The notes below the pieces were generated by a model. That model saw nothing but the letters and a program-made list of their open reading frames with translations. It was not told where the DNA came from and ran no database searches. This document shows positions 27,491 to 35,882 of a stretch of 64,000 nucleotides of DNA, in pieces; the stretch's first letter is position 1, and each line of letters begins with the position of its first letter. The position numbers and the translations under genes were made by a program. The DNA comes from an uncultured Acetobacteraceae bacterium. GTDB lineage: Bacteria > Pseudomonadota > Alphaproteobacteria > Acetobacterales > Acetobacteraceae. Location of the stretch: positions 1-64,000 of the forward strand of contig CAIXEA010000016.1 in NCBI GenBank assembly GCA_903918315.1, in the 5' to 3' direction.

Positions 27491-27882
27491 AGGTCGAAAG
27501 CGAACGGTATTTGGCGAAAGCCCGCCTCACCCTCGACCATGCGCGTGTGATGTTGACGGTCAATCTCACCGAAGATGCCGGGCGTGCGGCCTATTTGGCC
27601 GGGTATCAGGCGGCAGAGGCGTTTATCTTCGAACGGAAGGGTATCGTGACGAAGACTCACAAAGGCGCGCATACTGAGTTTGCTCGCCTCGCCCGCGAGG
27701 AGCCCCGGATCGACGAAGAGTTGCGACGGTTTCTGCCGCGGGCCTATGACCTGAAGGCGATATGCGACTATGAGTTGGGGCCAGATGCGGTAATACCTCA
27801 CGAGAAGGCTGCGGCAGCAGTTCTGGAGAGTACTCGTTTCGTAGAGTGTATCGCGATGTTGCTCTTGCCGAGCGGCGTGTAG
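27487..27882 (+). CDS. HEPN domain protein paired with MNT
   Basis: A 131-residue all-helical HEPN-domain protein. The pattern 'YLAGYQAAEAFIFERKG' and 'RAYDLKAICDYE' is typical of HEPN (PF05168) partners of MNT proteins. The TTG start overlaps the MNT stop by 4 nt, so the two are translated together. I do not see the RX4-6H RNase motif at its usual place in the third or fourth helix; an RLTLDH sequence near the N-terminus is not in the expected position. It may therefore be a non-RNase HEPN partner rather than a toxin. Base composition falls just after the gene. Confidence 0.82.
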   Translation: MKVESERYLAKARLTLDHARVMLTVNLTEDAGRAAYLAGYQAAEAFIFERKGIVTKTHKGAHTEFARLAREEPRIDEELRRFLPRAYDLKAICDYELGPDAVIPHEKAAAAVLESTRFVECIAMLLLPSGV

Positions 27883-28012
27883 GGAAGAAGTTACTGCAGA
27901 TATTATATTGGTCCGGTTCTATTTATCTCGGCGAAATGCAGAGAATACGCCCTGCGCAGGAGATCCAGGTTTAAGGGCACTTTGTTCCGGGTCGCCCGTC
28001 CGGTTCAGACCG

Positions 28013-28624
28013 TCACCGCACCCGGGGGCGCCGCCGCGCCAGCCATGTGAAGGCAACCGGAACTCCCAACATTAAAGCGGTGGCAGGTTCGGGGACCGCG
28101 TCGATCTGAAGCGTGAACGTGTCGTACGATCCGTCGGTAGCACTGCCCCAGGACCAGACATACAGGCCGGGCGTTACGCCGATGCTGGCGAAGGTGGCGT
28201 TGGTGAAGGTCGCGGTATCCACGAGCGGGGTGTTGGAAACATACCCCACTGGCACGCCAAGGGCGGAGCCGTTGCCATAGATAGCGACGTAATCGCCAGA
28301 GCCGGTATTCGCAAAAGTCTGGGCAATTGTTCCCAGACTGACCGGACCCGTATTCAGGCTGATGTACCAGTAAAACGGCCCGGGTGTCGCCGGCCCGAGT
28401 TTCACCAGCGCCTGGTTCGGAAACACATTGGACCCAGCGTCAGAGCGTGAATCAAATAATGACATGTCGGCGAGATTGATCGAACCGCTCCCGGTCATGA
28501 CGACATCGCTGCCGGCCTGTTGCATGGAGGCGATGAACGCCGCCCGTGCCGGGGGAGCAAATGTCCATGCAGTGGCAACCGCCATCGCCGCGAGGGCGGT
28601 GCGCATCCGTGTGTGCTTCAGCAT
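28013..28624 (-). CDS. PEP-CTERM sorting-domain exported protein
   Basis: A 203-residue secreted protein with a signal peptide ('MRTALAAMAVATAWTFAPPARA') and a C-terminal sorting signal: 'VPEPATALMLGVPVAFTW' followed by a basic cluster. PEP-CTERM proteins are processed by exosortase and are often linked to exopolysaccharide; no exosortase gene is in the window. The middle is Gly/Ser/Thr-rich with no recognised domain. ATG 28624 (AAGGAT upstream) is preferred over the GTG at 28651. It reads away from the truncated oxidoreductase remnant. Confidence 0.85.
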   Translation of the reverse strand: MLKHTRMRTALAAMAVATAWTFAPPARAAFIASMQQAGSDVVMTGSGSINLADMSLFDSRSDAGSNVFPNQALVKLGPATPGPFYWYISLNTGPVSLGTIAQTFANTGSGDYVAIYGNGSALGVPVGYVSNTPLVDTATFTNATFASIGVTPGLYVWSWGSATDGSYDTFTLQIDAVPEPATALMLGVPVAFTWLARRRPRVR

Positions 28625-28715
28625 CCCACATCCTTGCGCGCCGTTGCGCACGAAAGACAGTTCGAAAGATCACCTTCTGTTTGAATTCTGGTTGTGTGTC
28701 AAATGGTTGGGCAGG

Positions 28716-29123
28716 CTGCTCCAGGGCAATCGCCTGAACGGCGCCGTGGTCTCGGTCCAGGTGCGCGGCGGCATGACCCGGGGGCACGAGTTCCTGTGCG
28801 AAATCCACGGCAGTGAGGGCGGTCTGGTGCTGGAGGCGACCGAACGCGCCTCAACCCAACGCCAGGAACTGACAATCCGCACCGCGCGCGGCAAAGGCGT
28901 GCCTTTGGCGGAAATGGCGGTGCCCGATCACTATCGGTGGGTCCCGTCCGGGACCCCGAAAGGGTCGCCCTATAACGTCGCGCAGCTCTATGCGAAATTG
29001 GGGGAGTCCATCCGGACGGGCGCGCCGATGCATCCCGGTTTCGATGATGCCATCGTGCGGCATGGGATGCTGGACGCCATCGTCGCCGCGGCGCGGAGCG
29101 GGCAGAAGCAAGTGTTGGGATAA
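28716..29123 (+). pseudogene. 5'-truncated Gfo/Idh/MocA family oxidoreductase
   Basis: From 28716 to the TAA at 29121-29123 the frame encodes about 135 residues of the C-terminal alpha/beta domain of Gfo/Idh/MocA dehydrogenases: 'LNGAVVSVQVRGGMTRG', 'FLCEIHGSEGGLVLEA', and the closing 'FDDAIVRHGMLDAIVAAA'. The NAD-binding Rossmann domain (about 200 residues) is missing; the open frame upstream is merely antisense to the PEP-CTERM gene. The breakpoint lies near 28700, just outside the PEP-CTERM promoter region, so a rearrangement that brought in that gene probably removed the 5' part. Confidence 0.75.
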
Positions 29124-29150
29124 ATCGGCGTCTCGTCCCTATAAGGCGCC

Positions 29151-31580
29151 ATGATCTCGCTTCCCGACCTGCCCGTCACCGATGCGCTCCCCGCGCTGTC
29201 CGCCCTGCTGGAGTCCGGCACCAACGCCGTGTTGGTCGCCCCGCCGGGTGCGGGGAAGACGACGCTGGTGCCGCTCGCGCTCATGGACGCAGCCTGGCGT
29301 GGGGACCAACGCATTCTGATGCTGGAACCGCGCCGCCTCGCCACGCGCGCCGCGGCGACCCGGATGGCGTCCCTGCTGGGCGAACCGGTTGGCCGTACGG
29401 TGGGGTTCCGCACCCGTTTGGACTCCGCGACCTCCGCCGAAACGCGGATTGAAGTCATCACCGAGGGGTTGCTCGTGCGCCGCCTGCAGTCCGATCCCGG
29501 CCTGGACGGGGTGGCGGCGGTGATCCTGGATGAGATTCATGAACGCTCGCTGGAATCTGATCTCGCGCTGGCTTTTTGCCTGGATCTGCAACGGATGCTG
29601 CGGCCGGAGCTTCGGCTTCTGGCGATGTCCGCCACCGCCGACGGTGCGCGTCTCGCACCGTTGATGCAGGCGGAGATCGTCGAAAGCGCCGGCCGGATGT
29701 TCCCCGTCGATGTGCGGCATACGCCGCGTGACATTGCCCTGCCGCGCGACCTGCCGGATGCGCTGGCCCGTGCCGTCCGCGCGGCTTTGGCCGAACATGC
29801 GGGCGATATCCTGGCCTTTCTGCCCGGCATGGCGGAAATCCGCCGCGCCCAGGCAGCTCTGGATGGCTGTGGTGCCCTGGTTCTGCCGCTGCATGGGGAA
29901 CTGCCGCAGGCGGAGCAGGATCGCGCACTCCGCCCCGCCGAGACCCGCCGCGTGGTGCTGGCCACCTCGATCGCGGAGACGTCGTTGACCGTGCCGGGCG
30001 TCAGGATCGTGGTCGATGGCGGCTGGCGGCGGGCGCCGCGCCTTGATCCGGCGACGGGTCTGACACGGTTGGCGACCATGCGCATCTCCCGCGCGGCGGC
30101 GGACCAGCGCGCCGGACGATCCGGGCGGGAAGGGCCGGGCGTGGCGATCCGGCTCTGGTCACCGGCCTTGCATCGCGGCCTTCCGGCCTTCGATCGGCCC
30201 GAAATTCTGGAGGCGGAACTGTCGTCCCTGGTGCTGGACTGCGCCGCCTGGGGCACCCCGCCCCATGATCTGTCGTTTCAGGATCGCCCGCCGGCCGGCG
30301 CCCTGGCGGCCGCGAACGCGCTGCTCACCGAATTGGGCGCGCTCGATGCCGGGGGCCGGATCAGTCCGGCCGGCCAGCGCATGGCAAGCCTGGGGGCGCA
30401 CCCGCGACTGGCGGCGATGATGCTGGCGGCGGCAACGCCCGAAGAGGCCGCCCGTGCGGCCGATATCGCGGCGCTCCTGGAAGAGCGCGACCCCATGCGC
30501 GGGGTGGAGGCTCCGGCCGATATCATGTCCCGGCTGATGGCGATCGAGGATGGGGATCCGATGGCCGATCGGGGCGCGCTCGCGCGCATTCGGCGCGCCG
30601 CCGGGCAGTATCGCCGCCGTATGCGGGTGCAAGGCACGCTCCGTGGCGACGGCGATCCCGGTCGGCTGCTCGCCGCGGCGTTCCCTGATCGGATCGCCCA
30701 GCGGCGGGGGGAGCCCGGTTCGTTCCGCCTGTCCGGAGGCGGCGGCGCGCGGCTGCCGAAAAACGACGACCTCGCCACTGTCAGCCTGCTGGCGGTGGCG
30801 TCGATCGAGATGAAAACCGCCGCCCGCATTCGGCTGGCGGCGAAGCTCGATCCCGATAATCTGCCGCCGGTCCTGGAGGCCCGTGTGACCGAACAGATCG
30901 AACGCGGGTTCGATCCGGTCACCGGCACGGTCCTCGCCCGGCGCCGGCGGCGCCTGGGGGCGCTGATCCTGAGCGATCGAACCGTTGCCGCTGACCCCGC
31001 CGATGTCGCGGCTTCGCTGGCCGATGCGGTGGCGGCGGGCGGCTTGCGCGCCTTGCCCTGGACGGATGCGGCCCGGCAGTTGCAAACCCGGGTCGCCCTG
31101 ATGCGGGGCGTGGACCCTAAAAGCGACTGGCCCGACCTCGGCGATGCCGCTCTCATCGGCGCTGTTCAGGATTGGTTGATGCCGCATCTCAGTGGCATGA
31201 CACGGTTGACGGATCTTGAGCGCCTGGACCTCCTGACCATCCTCCGTGGCAGGCTGAGCTGGGCACAGGCGGATCGGTTGGACAAGGCCTTGCCAACCCA
31301 CCTGACGCTGCCCGGCGGCCGGGCGGCGGTTGATTATAATGAGGCGGTGCCCCTGGCCAGCGCGCGGGCGCAGGCATTTTACGGCCTGAAGACCACGCCC
31401 ACATTGGCGGGGGGGGCCATTCCCCTGCGGCTCGCTTTGTTGTCGCCAGCCATGCGTCCGATCGCGGTCACCGCCGACCTGGCCGGGTTCTGGAAAGGCG
31501 CCTGGGCGGATGCACGTCGGGATATGCGCGGGCGGTACCCCAGGCACCGCTGGCCCGAGGATGGTGGTAATCCTGATTGA
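29151..31580 (+). CDS. hrpB: ATP-dependent helicase HrpB
   Basis: An 809-residue DEAH-type helicase. Motif I is 'APPGAGKTTLVP', II 'DEIHERS', III 'SATAD', and VI 'QRAGRSGREGPG'. The HA2-like helical domain and the HrpB-specific C-terminal region ('RYPRHRWPED' at the end) are complete, and the length is normal. HrpB proteins are widespread in proteobacteria; their RNA substrate is poorly known. It begins 28 bp after the truncated oxidoreductase. Confidence 0.93.
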   Translation: MISLPDLPVTDALPALSALLESGTNAVLVAPPGAGKTTLVPLALMDAAWRGDQRILMLEPRRLATRAAATRMASLLGEPVGRTVGFRTRLDSATSAETRIEVITEGLLVRRLQSDPGLDGVAAVILDEIHERSLESDLALAFCLDLQRMLRPELRLLAMSATADGARLAPLMQAEIVESAGRMFPVDVRHTPRDIALPRDLPDALARAVRAALAEHAGDILAFLPGMAEIRRAQAALDGCGALVLPLHGELPQAEQDRALRPAETRRVVLATSIAETSLTVPGVRIVVDGGWRRAPRLDPATGLTRLATMRISRAAADQRAGRSGREGPGVAIRLWSPALHRGLPAFDRPEILEAELSSLVLDCAAWGTPPHDLSFQDRPPAGALAAANALLTELGALDAGGRISPAGQRMASLGAHPRLAAMMLAAATPEEAARAADIAALLEERDPMRGVEAPADIMSRLMAIEDGDPMADRGALARIRRAAGQYRRRMRVQGTLRGDGDPGRLLAAAFPDRIAQRRGEPGSFRLSGGGGARLPKNDDLATVSLLAVASIEMKTAARIRLAAKLDPDNLPPVLEARVTEQIERGFDPVTGTVLARRRRRLGALILSDRTVAADPADVAASLADAVAAGGLRALPWTDAARQLQTRVALMRGVDPKSDWPDLGDAALIGAVQDWLMPHLSGMTRLTDLERLDLLTILRGRLSWAQADRLDKALPTHLTLPGGRAAVDYNEAVPLASARAQAFYGLKTTPTLAGGAIPLRLALLSPAMRPIAVTADLAGFWKGAWADARRDMRGRYPRHRWPEDGGNPD

Positions 31581-31713
31581 TCAGAGGTGGCTGATGTTCC
31601 GGGGCTCCCCCAGGCCAACAAATGATGGACACGGTGTCGCGCGGCTTGCGAGGTTCGCGGCCGCACCCCATGTTCCCGCCGCCTGCAACCCATCGGGATA
31701 GTCCAACGCCTCC

Positions 31714-32793
31714 ATGAACAGGACCCAATCCGTTATCCCCTGGCACCTGCGCGCCAGCGTTCTCGCGTTCGTGCTTTTGCTCTGCGTCTGTGGGCAAATG
31801 CCGCAAGCCGCTGCCCGTGGCGCCCCGGACAGTTTTGCCCCGCTGGTCAAAAAAGTGCTCCCGGCGGTGGTGAATATCGCCGTGACGGAAACTGTCTCCA
31901 ACGGCGATGTGTTCGGCGATATGCCGGCCGAATTACGCGATACCCCGCTCGGCCGTGAATTTCGGCGCAAATTTGGGCGCCGGCAGCAGCAGGTCACGGG
32001 CAATGGTTCAGGGTTCATCATTGATCCCTCCGGCATTATCGTGACCAACAACCACGTCGTTGGGCGGGCGGATTCGATCATCGTTTCGTTGACTGATGGT
32101 CGCCAGCTGCCGGCCACTCTGCTGGGCCGGGATGAACTGACGGACCTGGCGGTCATCAAGGTGAACGCAAACGGCCCGCTGCCTTCGGTCAGTTGGGGCG
32201 ATTCGCGGAAGATGGAAGTCGGTGACTGGATTATCGCTGCCGGGAACCCATTTGGTCTCAGCGGGTCCGTCAGTGCCGGGATCATCTCGGCCGAGGGTCG
32301 CGATCTGGGCTCGGGGCCGTTCGATAATTTTCTGCAGATCGATGCCCCCATCAATCCTGGCAATTCGGGCGGGCCGGTTTTCAACATGGACGGTCAGGTG
32401 ATTGGCGTCACCTCAACCATTGTCTCGCCAACCGGTGCGTCGGTGGGGATTGGGTTTGCCATTCCCAGTGACACGGTCAATCCGATCGTGGCCAAGCTCG
32501 CCGCGCACGGACAGGTGGAGCGTGGGTGGCTCGGTGTCTCCGTCACTGAGACAACCGATGGTCTGGTGATCGATCAGCTGGATCGCAATGGCCCGGCGGC
32601 CCGTGCCGGGGCCAAAATTGGCGATCTGGTGCTTGCCATCAACGGTGAAAAGGTGGACTCCACCAACGGCCTGATCCGCTCGGTGGCCGTTGTGACCCCC
32701 GGCAATATGGCCCGCGTCACCTTGCGCCGCGGTGGGCGGGAGGCTGAGATACCCATCACCATCGGTCGCAGACCTGCCGACGACGCCGACTAA
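31714..32793 (+). CDS. HtrA/DegP-family periplasmic serine protease, single PDZ
   Basis: A 359-residue protein with an N-terminal signal or anchor segment ('ASVLAFVLLLCVCGQMPQAAA'). The trypsin-like domain shows the triad His114 ('TNNHVV'), Asp144 ('LTDLAVIK') and Ser218 ('GNSGGP'). One PDZ domain follows ('GWLGVSVTETTDGLVI'), against two in DegP, so the architecture is closer to DegS. A gene pair for a response regulator and a sensor kinase follows at 14 bp, which suggests a cell-envelope stress unit. The 134 bp upstream holds no gene. Confidence 0.9.
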   Translation: MNRTQSVIPWHLRASVLAFVLLLCVCGQMPQAAARGAPDSFAPLVKKVLPAVVNIAVTETVSNGDVFGDMPAELRDTPLGREFRRKFGRRQQQVTGNGSGFIIDPSGIIVTNNHVVGRADSIIVSLTDGRQLPATLLGRDELTDLAVIKVNANGPLPSVSWGDSRKMEVGDWIIAAGNPFGLSGSVSAGIISAEGRDLGSGPFDNFLQIDAPINPGNSGGPVFNMDGQVIGVTSTIVSPTGASVGIGFAIPSDTVNPIVAKLAAHGQVERGWLGVSVTETTDGLVIDQLDRNGPAARAGAKIGDLVLAINGEKVDSTNGLIRSVAVVTPGNMARVTLRRGGREAEIPITIGRRPADDAD

Positions 32794-32807
32794 CGAAAGG
32801 GTTTCAG

Positions 32808-33491
32808 ATGCGCATTTTGGTGGTCGAGGACGACAAGGACGTCGCCGGTTTCGTTGTTCGGGGCCTCAAGGAAGTCGGCCATGTGGTCGAACATGCCGAT
32901 AATGGCCGCGATGGGCTGTTCATGGCCGTCAGTGAGGTGTTCGACGCCATCGTGCTCGACCGTATGTTGCCGGGCGGAATCGACGGCCTGAAAATCCTGG
33001 AAACTCTGCGCGGCCAGAAAAATGCCACCCCGGTGCTGATCCTGTCAGCGCTGGCTGATGTGAATGAGCGGGTGAAGGGTCTGAAGGCCGGTGGTGATGA
33101 CTATCTGACCAAACCCTTCGCTTTCGCTGAATTGCTGGCCCGGGTCGAGGCCCTCGCACGCCGCGGTAAGACGGAGGGCCCGGCGACCAAGTTGGTGGTC
33201 GAAGACCTGGAGATGGATTTGCTGTCCCGTCAGGTCAGGCGCGCTGGCAAGAAGATCGACCTGCAGCCACGCGAATTCCGGCTTTTGGAGTATTTGATGC
33301 GCCATGCCGGTCAGGTCGTGACGCGCACCATGCTGCTGGAAGGCGTGTGGGATTACCATTTCGACCCGCAGACCAATGTCATCGACGTGCATGTCTCCCG
33401 TTTGCGGCAGAAGGTGGACAAGCCCTTTCCCGTGGCCTTGATTCAAACGGTGCGCAACGCCGGCTATATCCTGCGGGCGGAACCCATTTAG
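32808..33491 (+). CDS. OmpR-family response regulator
   Basis: A 227-residue two-domain regulator. The receiver has acidic residues in 'VVEDDKD', the phospho-acceptor Asp51 in 'IVLDRMLPGG', and the switch Lys in 'YLTKPF'. A winged-helix DNA-binding domain follows, with 'LQPREFRLLEYLMRH' and 'VDVHVSRLRQKVDKP'-like recognition elements ending 'RNAGYILRAE'. It lies between the HtrA protease and its cognate kinase, so the protease is a likely target or sensor partner. Confidence 0.93.
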   Translation: MRILVVEDDKDVAGFVVRGLKEVGHVVEHADNGRDGLFMAVSEVFDAIVLDRMLPGGIDGLKILETLRGQKNATPVLILSALADVNERVKGLKAGGDDYLTKPFAFAELLARVEALARRGKTEGPATKLVVEDLEMDLLSRQVRRAGKKIDLQPREFRLLEYLMRHAGQVVTRTMLLEGVWDYHFDPQTNVIDVHVSRLRQKVDKPFPVALIQTVRNAGYILRAEPI

Positions 33492-33504
33492 GCATGCGCG
33501 CCGT

Positions 33505-34908
33505 GTGGCAGCGCCATTGAGCGCGGGTTCGCGATTTTCGCTGGTCCGCTCCGCCGGCGTCCGTTTCGCCGCTGTCTATGCGGCGTTGCTGGCCGCCAGC
33601 GCGGCGGCGTTGGCCCTGTTTCTGTGGTGGTCCACCGCGGGATTGCTGGATCGCCAGACCGAGGCCGCCATCCGAGCCGATGCCCAGGGCCTTTCGGAGC
33701 GTCTCGCCGATAGCGGCATTCGCGGCCTCGTTGCCACCATAGCCGATCGGCTGGCCGGCAATGTTGACGATGACGCGATCTACCTGCTGGTTGATCCCGC
33801 GTATAAGCGCATCGCCGGCAATCTGGACCACTGGCCGCAAACCGTGGTGCAGCTCGGTGCCTTCTACGAGCTGCCCATGCACCGCGCGGGGATGCAATCC
33901 CTGGCACAGGTTCAGGCCTATATCCTGCCGGGCGGCTTCCATCTCCTGATCGGGCGCGATGTGGAAGTGCGATCGCAACTGCGCCACTTGCTCACCGATG
34001 CCTTGCTCTGGGCATTGCTGATCGTCTTCGCCATGGCTTCCATTGGTGCGATCCTGGTGCGCAGCCTGTTTCGCAACACCCTCGCCCGGGTTTCGGCCAC
34101 CGCCGGGGCCATCGCAGCGGGGGATTTTACCCAGCGGGTCCAGATCACCGGACGCGGCGATGAGTTCGACCAACTCGCCGAAGTCCTCAACGACATGCTC
34201 GATCGTATTGGCCGCCTCATGGAGGGGGTGCGCCAGGTCTCGAACGCGATCGCGCATGACCTGCGCACGCCCATCACGCGGGCGCGGACCCGGCTGGAGG
34301 ATGCCAGCCTCCATGCGGGAACGGTCCCGGAGTTGCGTGCGGCGATCGATCGCGCGACCGGCGATCTGGATGGGATCGTCGCGGTCTTTCAGGCCTTGCT
34401 CAGGATCGCGGAAATTGAGGCCGGGTCGCGCCGGGCGTCCTTCGCGCGCGTCGATATCGTGCCCTCGCTGGCCGGGGTCGCGGAGTTGTACGAAGCCGTC
34501 GCGGAGGATCGGGGCGTGACGCTGTCGGCTGATCTGCCGGACCACCTGATCGTGTTTGGCGATGCCGCGTTGATCCAGCAGGCGGTCGCGAACCTGGTCG
34601 ATAACGCGGTGAAATTCTCCCCCCTCGGTGGTACGGCGACGGTGTCCGCCCAGGCGCGGCCGCAAGGGGTGGAGATCGTGGTCACCGACCGGGGACCGGG
34701 TATCCCGACCGAGGAGCGGCCCAAGGCGCCGCAGCGCTTTTATCGCGGGGAGTCCGCGCGTCACACGCCCGGCTCCGGGCTTGGCCTGTCGTTGGTGCAG
34801 GCGGTCGCACAATTGCATGGCGGCACGCTGGTGCTCGAAGATGCGGCCCCCGGCTTGCGCGCGGTTCTGACCGTGCCGGTCGTGGAGCAGGGAGCCAAAC
34901 ATGCCTAA
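33505..34908 (+). CDS. HAMP-domain sensor histidine kinase
   Basis: A 467-residue membrane kinase. A first transmembrane helix (about 20-42) and a second (about 165-187) flank a periplasmic sensor of about 120 residues. HAMP follows at about 188-240. The H-box is 'AIAHDLRTPITRARTRLE' with phospho-acceptor His251; the N-box is 'NLVDNAVKFS', G1 'DRGPGIP' and G2 'GSGLGLSLV'. GTG 33505 is the start; an out-of-frame ATG mini-ORF (33494) overlaps it. It is cotranscribed with the upstream regulator (13-bp gap). Confidence 0.92.
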   Translation: MAAPLSAGSRFSLVRSAGVRFAAVYAALLAASAAALALFLWWSTAGLLDRQTEAAIRADAQGLSERLADSGIRGLVATIADRLAGNVDDDAIYLLVDPAYKRIAGNLDHWPQTVVQLGAFYELPMHRAGMQSLAQVQAYILPGGFHLLIGRDVEVRSQLRHLLTDALLWALLIVFAMASIGAILVRSLFRNTLARVSATAGAIAAGDFTQRVQITGRGDEFDQLAEVLNDMLDRIGRLMEGVRQVSNAIAHDLRTPITRARTRLEDASLHAGTVPELRAAIDRATGDLDGIVAVFQALLRIAEIEAGSRRASFARVDIVPSLAGVAELYEAVAEDRGVTLSADLPDHLIVFGDAALIQQAVANLVDNAVKFSPLGGTATVSAQARPQGVEIVVTDRGPGIPTEERPKAPQRFYRGESARHTPGSGLGLSLVQAVAQLHGGTLVLEDAAPGLRAVLTVPVVEQGAKHA

Positions 34909-34965
34909 CTCACTTGTCACGTACCGACCATGGGCAGGCGAGCCAACTCGCGTCAGAATAGCCTG

Positions 34966-35256
34966 ATGAAGTCGATGTTCCGCACCTGGCCCATTCTTGC
35001 CGCCGCCCTTTGGGTGGGTGTGGCGAATGCCGCGGACACCATGCTCGAAGTCACCAGCGACACGGCGGTTTATTGCGGCGAACTGCATGAGCGGGTCGAG
35101 ACGATGATGCGGGCCCCGTCCCGCAGTCCGACGCAGGAAGTCGTCCAACTGGCGACGGAGGGGCAGCGTATGTGCGACCAGGGCCTTGCGCGCGGGGGCA
35201 TCCTGAGGCTGCGCCGGGCCTTGTCGATCATGATGCGTCCGGGGGAAGAGCCCTGA
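34966..35256 (+). CDS. Small exported protein of unknown function
   Basis: A 96-residue protein with a clear signal peptide ('MKSMFRTWPILAAALWVGVANA', cleavage before ADT) and a mature part of about 74 residues with two Cys ('YCGEL' and 'RMCDQG') that could form a disulfide. The mature part looks helical ('HERVETMMRA', 'GILRLRRALSIMM'). No family is recognised. ATG 34966 is chosen because the signal peptide begins there; the track start at 34930 adds 12 residues. It follows the sensor kinase on the same strand and could be an accessory of that envelope-stress unit. Confidence 0.6.
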   Translation: MKSMFRTWPILAAALWVGVANAADTMLEVTSDTAVYCGELHERVETMMRAPSRSPTQEVVQLATEGQRMCDQGLARGGILRLRRALSIMMRPGEEP

Positions 35257-35280
35257 ACAGGCCGCGTCCCCGCCGGACCT

Positions 35281-35303
35281 ATTGATAGATATTTTCTATC
35301 AAT
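35281..35303. promoter_or_regulatory. AT-rich palindrome upstream of fds operon, candidate operator
   Basis: ATTGATAGA at 35281-35289 and TCTATCAAT at 35295-35303 are perfect inverted repeats around TATTT. The site lies about 110 bp before fdsG in otherwise GC-rich DNA. It has the size and symmetry of a LysR-type or other dimeric regulator site; a hairpin role in RNA is less likely because no T-tract follows. fds operons are often controlled by a LysR protein encoded next door, which is absent here. Confidence 0.5.
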
Positions 35304-35411
35304 GGATGGGCTGGCTTTCTTGCATTTTTCCCAACCGAGCGGCCAGACTGCGATCATCGAAGCACCATCGCTGGTCCCGAACCGGATGTTGGCTGCTATC
35401 AGGAGGATCGA

Positions 35412-35882
35412 TTGCCCGTCTTCGAGTCATTTAACGCCGACCGCGCGGCTGATATCATCGCTGCTCATGCGGGACGGGAAGGCGCGAGTCTGCCGATTTT
35501 GCACGCGTTGCAGCATGCCTTCGGCTGTGTCCCCTCGGATGCCGTGCCGCTTGTGGCCAAGGCTCTGAACCTTAGCCGGGCCGAAGTGCATGGCATCGTG
35601 ACTTTCTATCACGAATTCCGCCGGACCCCGCCTGGCAAGCATGTCTTGCAACTATGCCGTGCGGAAGCCTGCCAGGCGCTGGGAGCCGATCGGCTGGCGG
35701 AGGCGGTGCGTACGCGCTTGGGTGTGGATTGGCATGGGACAACCGAAGACGGTGACGTGACGCTCGAGCCGGTGTTTTGCCTGGGCCTGTGTTCGGTCGG
35801 TCCGGCTGCCCTGCTGGACGGTACGCCGCTCGCCCGGCTGAACGCGGACAAAATCGTGACAGCGCTGGAGTCCGCGGCGTGA
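35412..35882 (+). CDS. fdsG: NAD-dependent formate dehydrogenase gamma subunit (NuoE-like)
   Basis: A 156-residue thioredoxin-like [2Fe-2S] protein of the NuoE/24-kDa family. Cluster ligands are C82 and C87 ('CRAEAC') and C123 and C127 ('CLGLC'). The N-terminal 'LPILHALQHAFGCVP' is typical. It passes electrons between FdsA and the FMN site of FdsB. The start is TTG at 35412, fixed by AGGAGG at 35401-35406. Its stop overlaps the fdsB start (GTGA). Confidence 0.93.
   Translation: MPVFESFNADRAADIIAAHAGREGASLPILHALQHAFGCVPSDAVPLVAKALNLSRAEVHGIVTFYHEFRRTPPGKHVLQLCRAEACQALGADRLAEAVRTRLGVDWHGTTEDGDVTLEPVFCLGLCSVGPAALLDGTPLARLNADKIVTALESAA

Noticed and set aside
28428-28715. N-terminal 96 codons of the 231-aa ORF as part of the oxidoreductase
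   Set aside because: This stretch is antisense to the PEP-CTERM gene and lacks any Rossmann motif; it is chance open frame.
33379-35148. 589-aa minus-strand ORF
   Set aside because: Antisense to the response regulator and kinase genes, with no recognisable domain.
35281-35303. Palindrome as an intrinsic terminator of the upstream unit
   Set aside because: The stem is AT-rich and not followed by a T-tract; operator function fits better.
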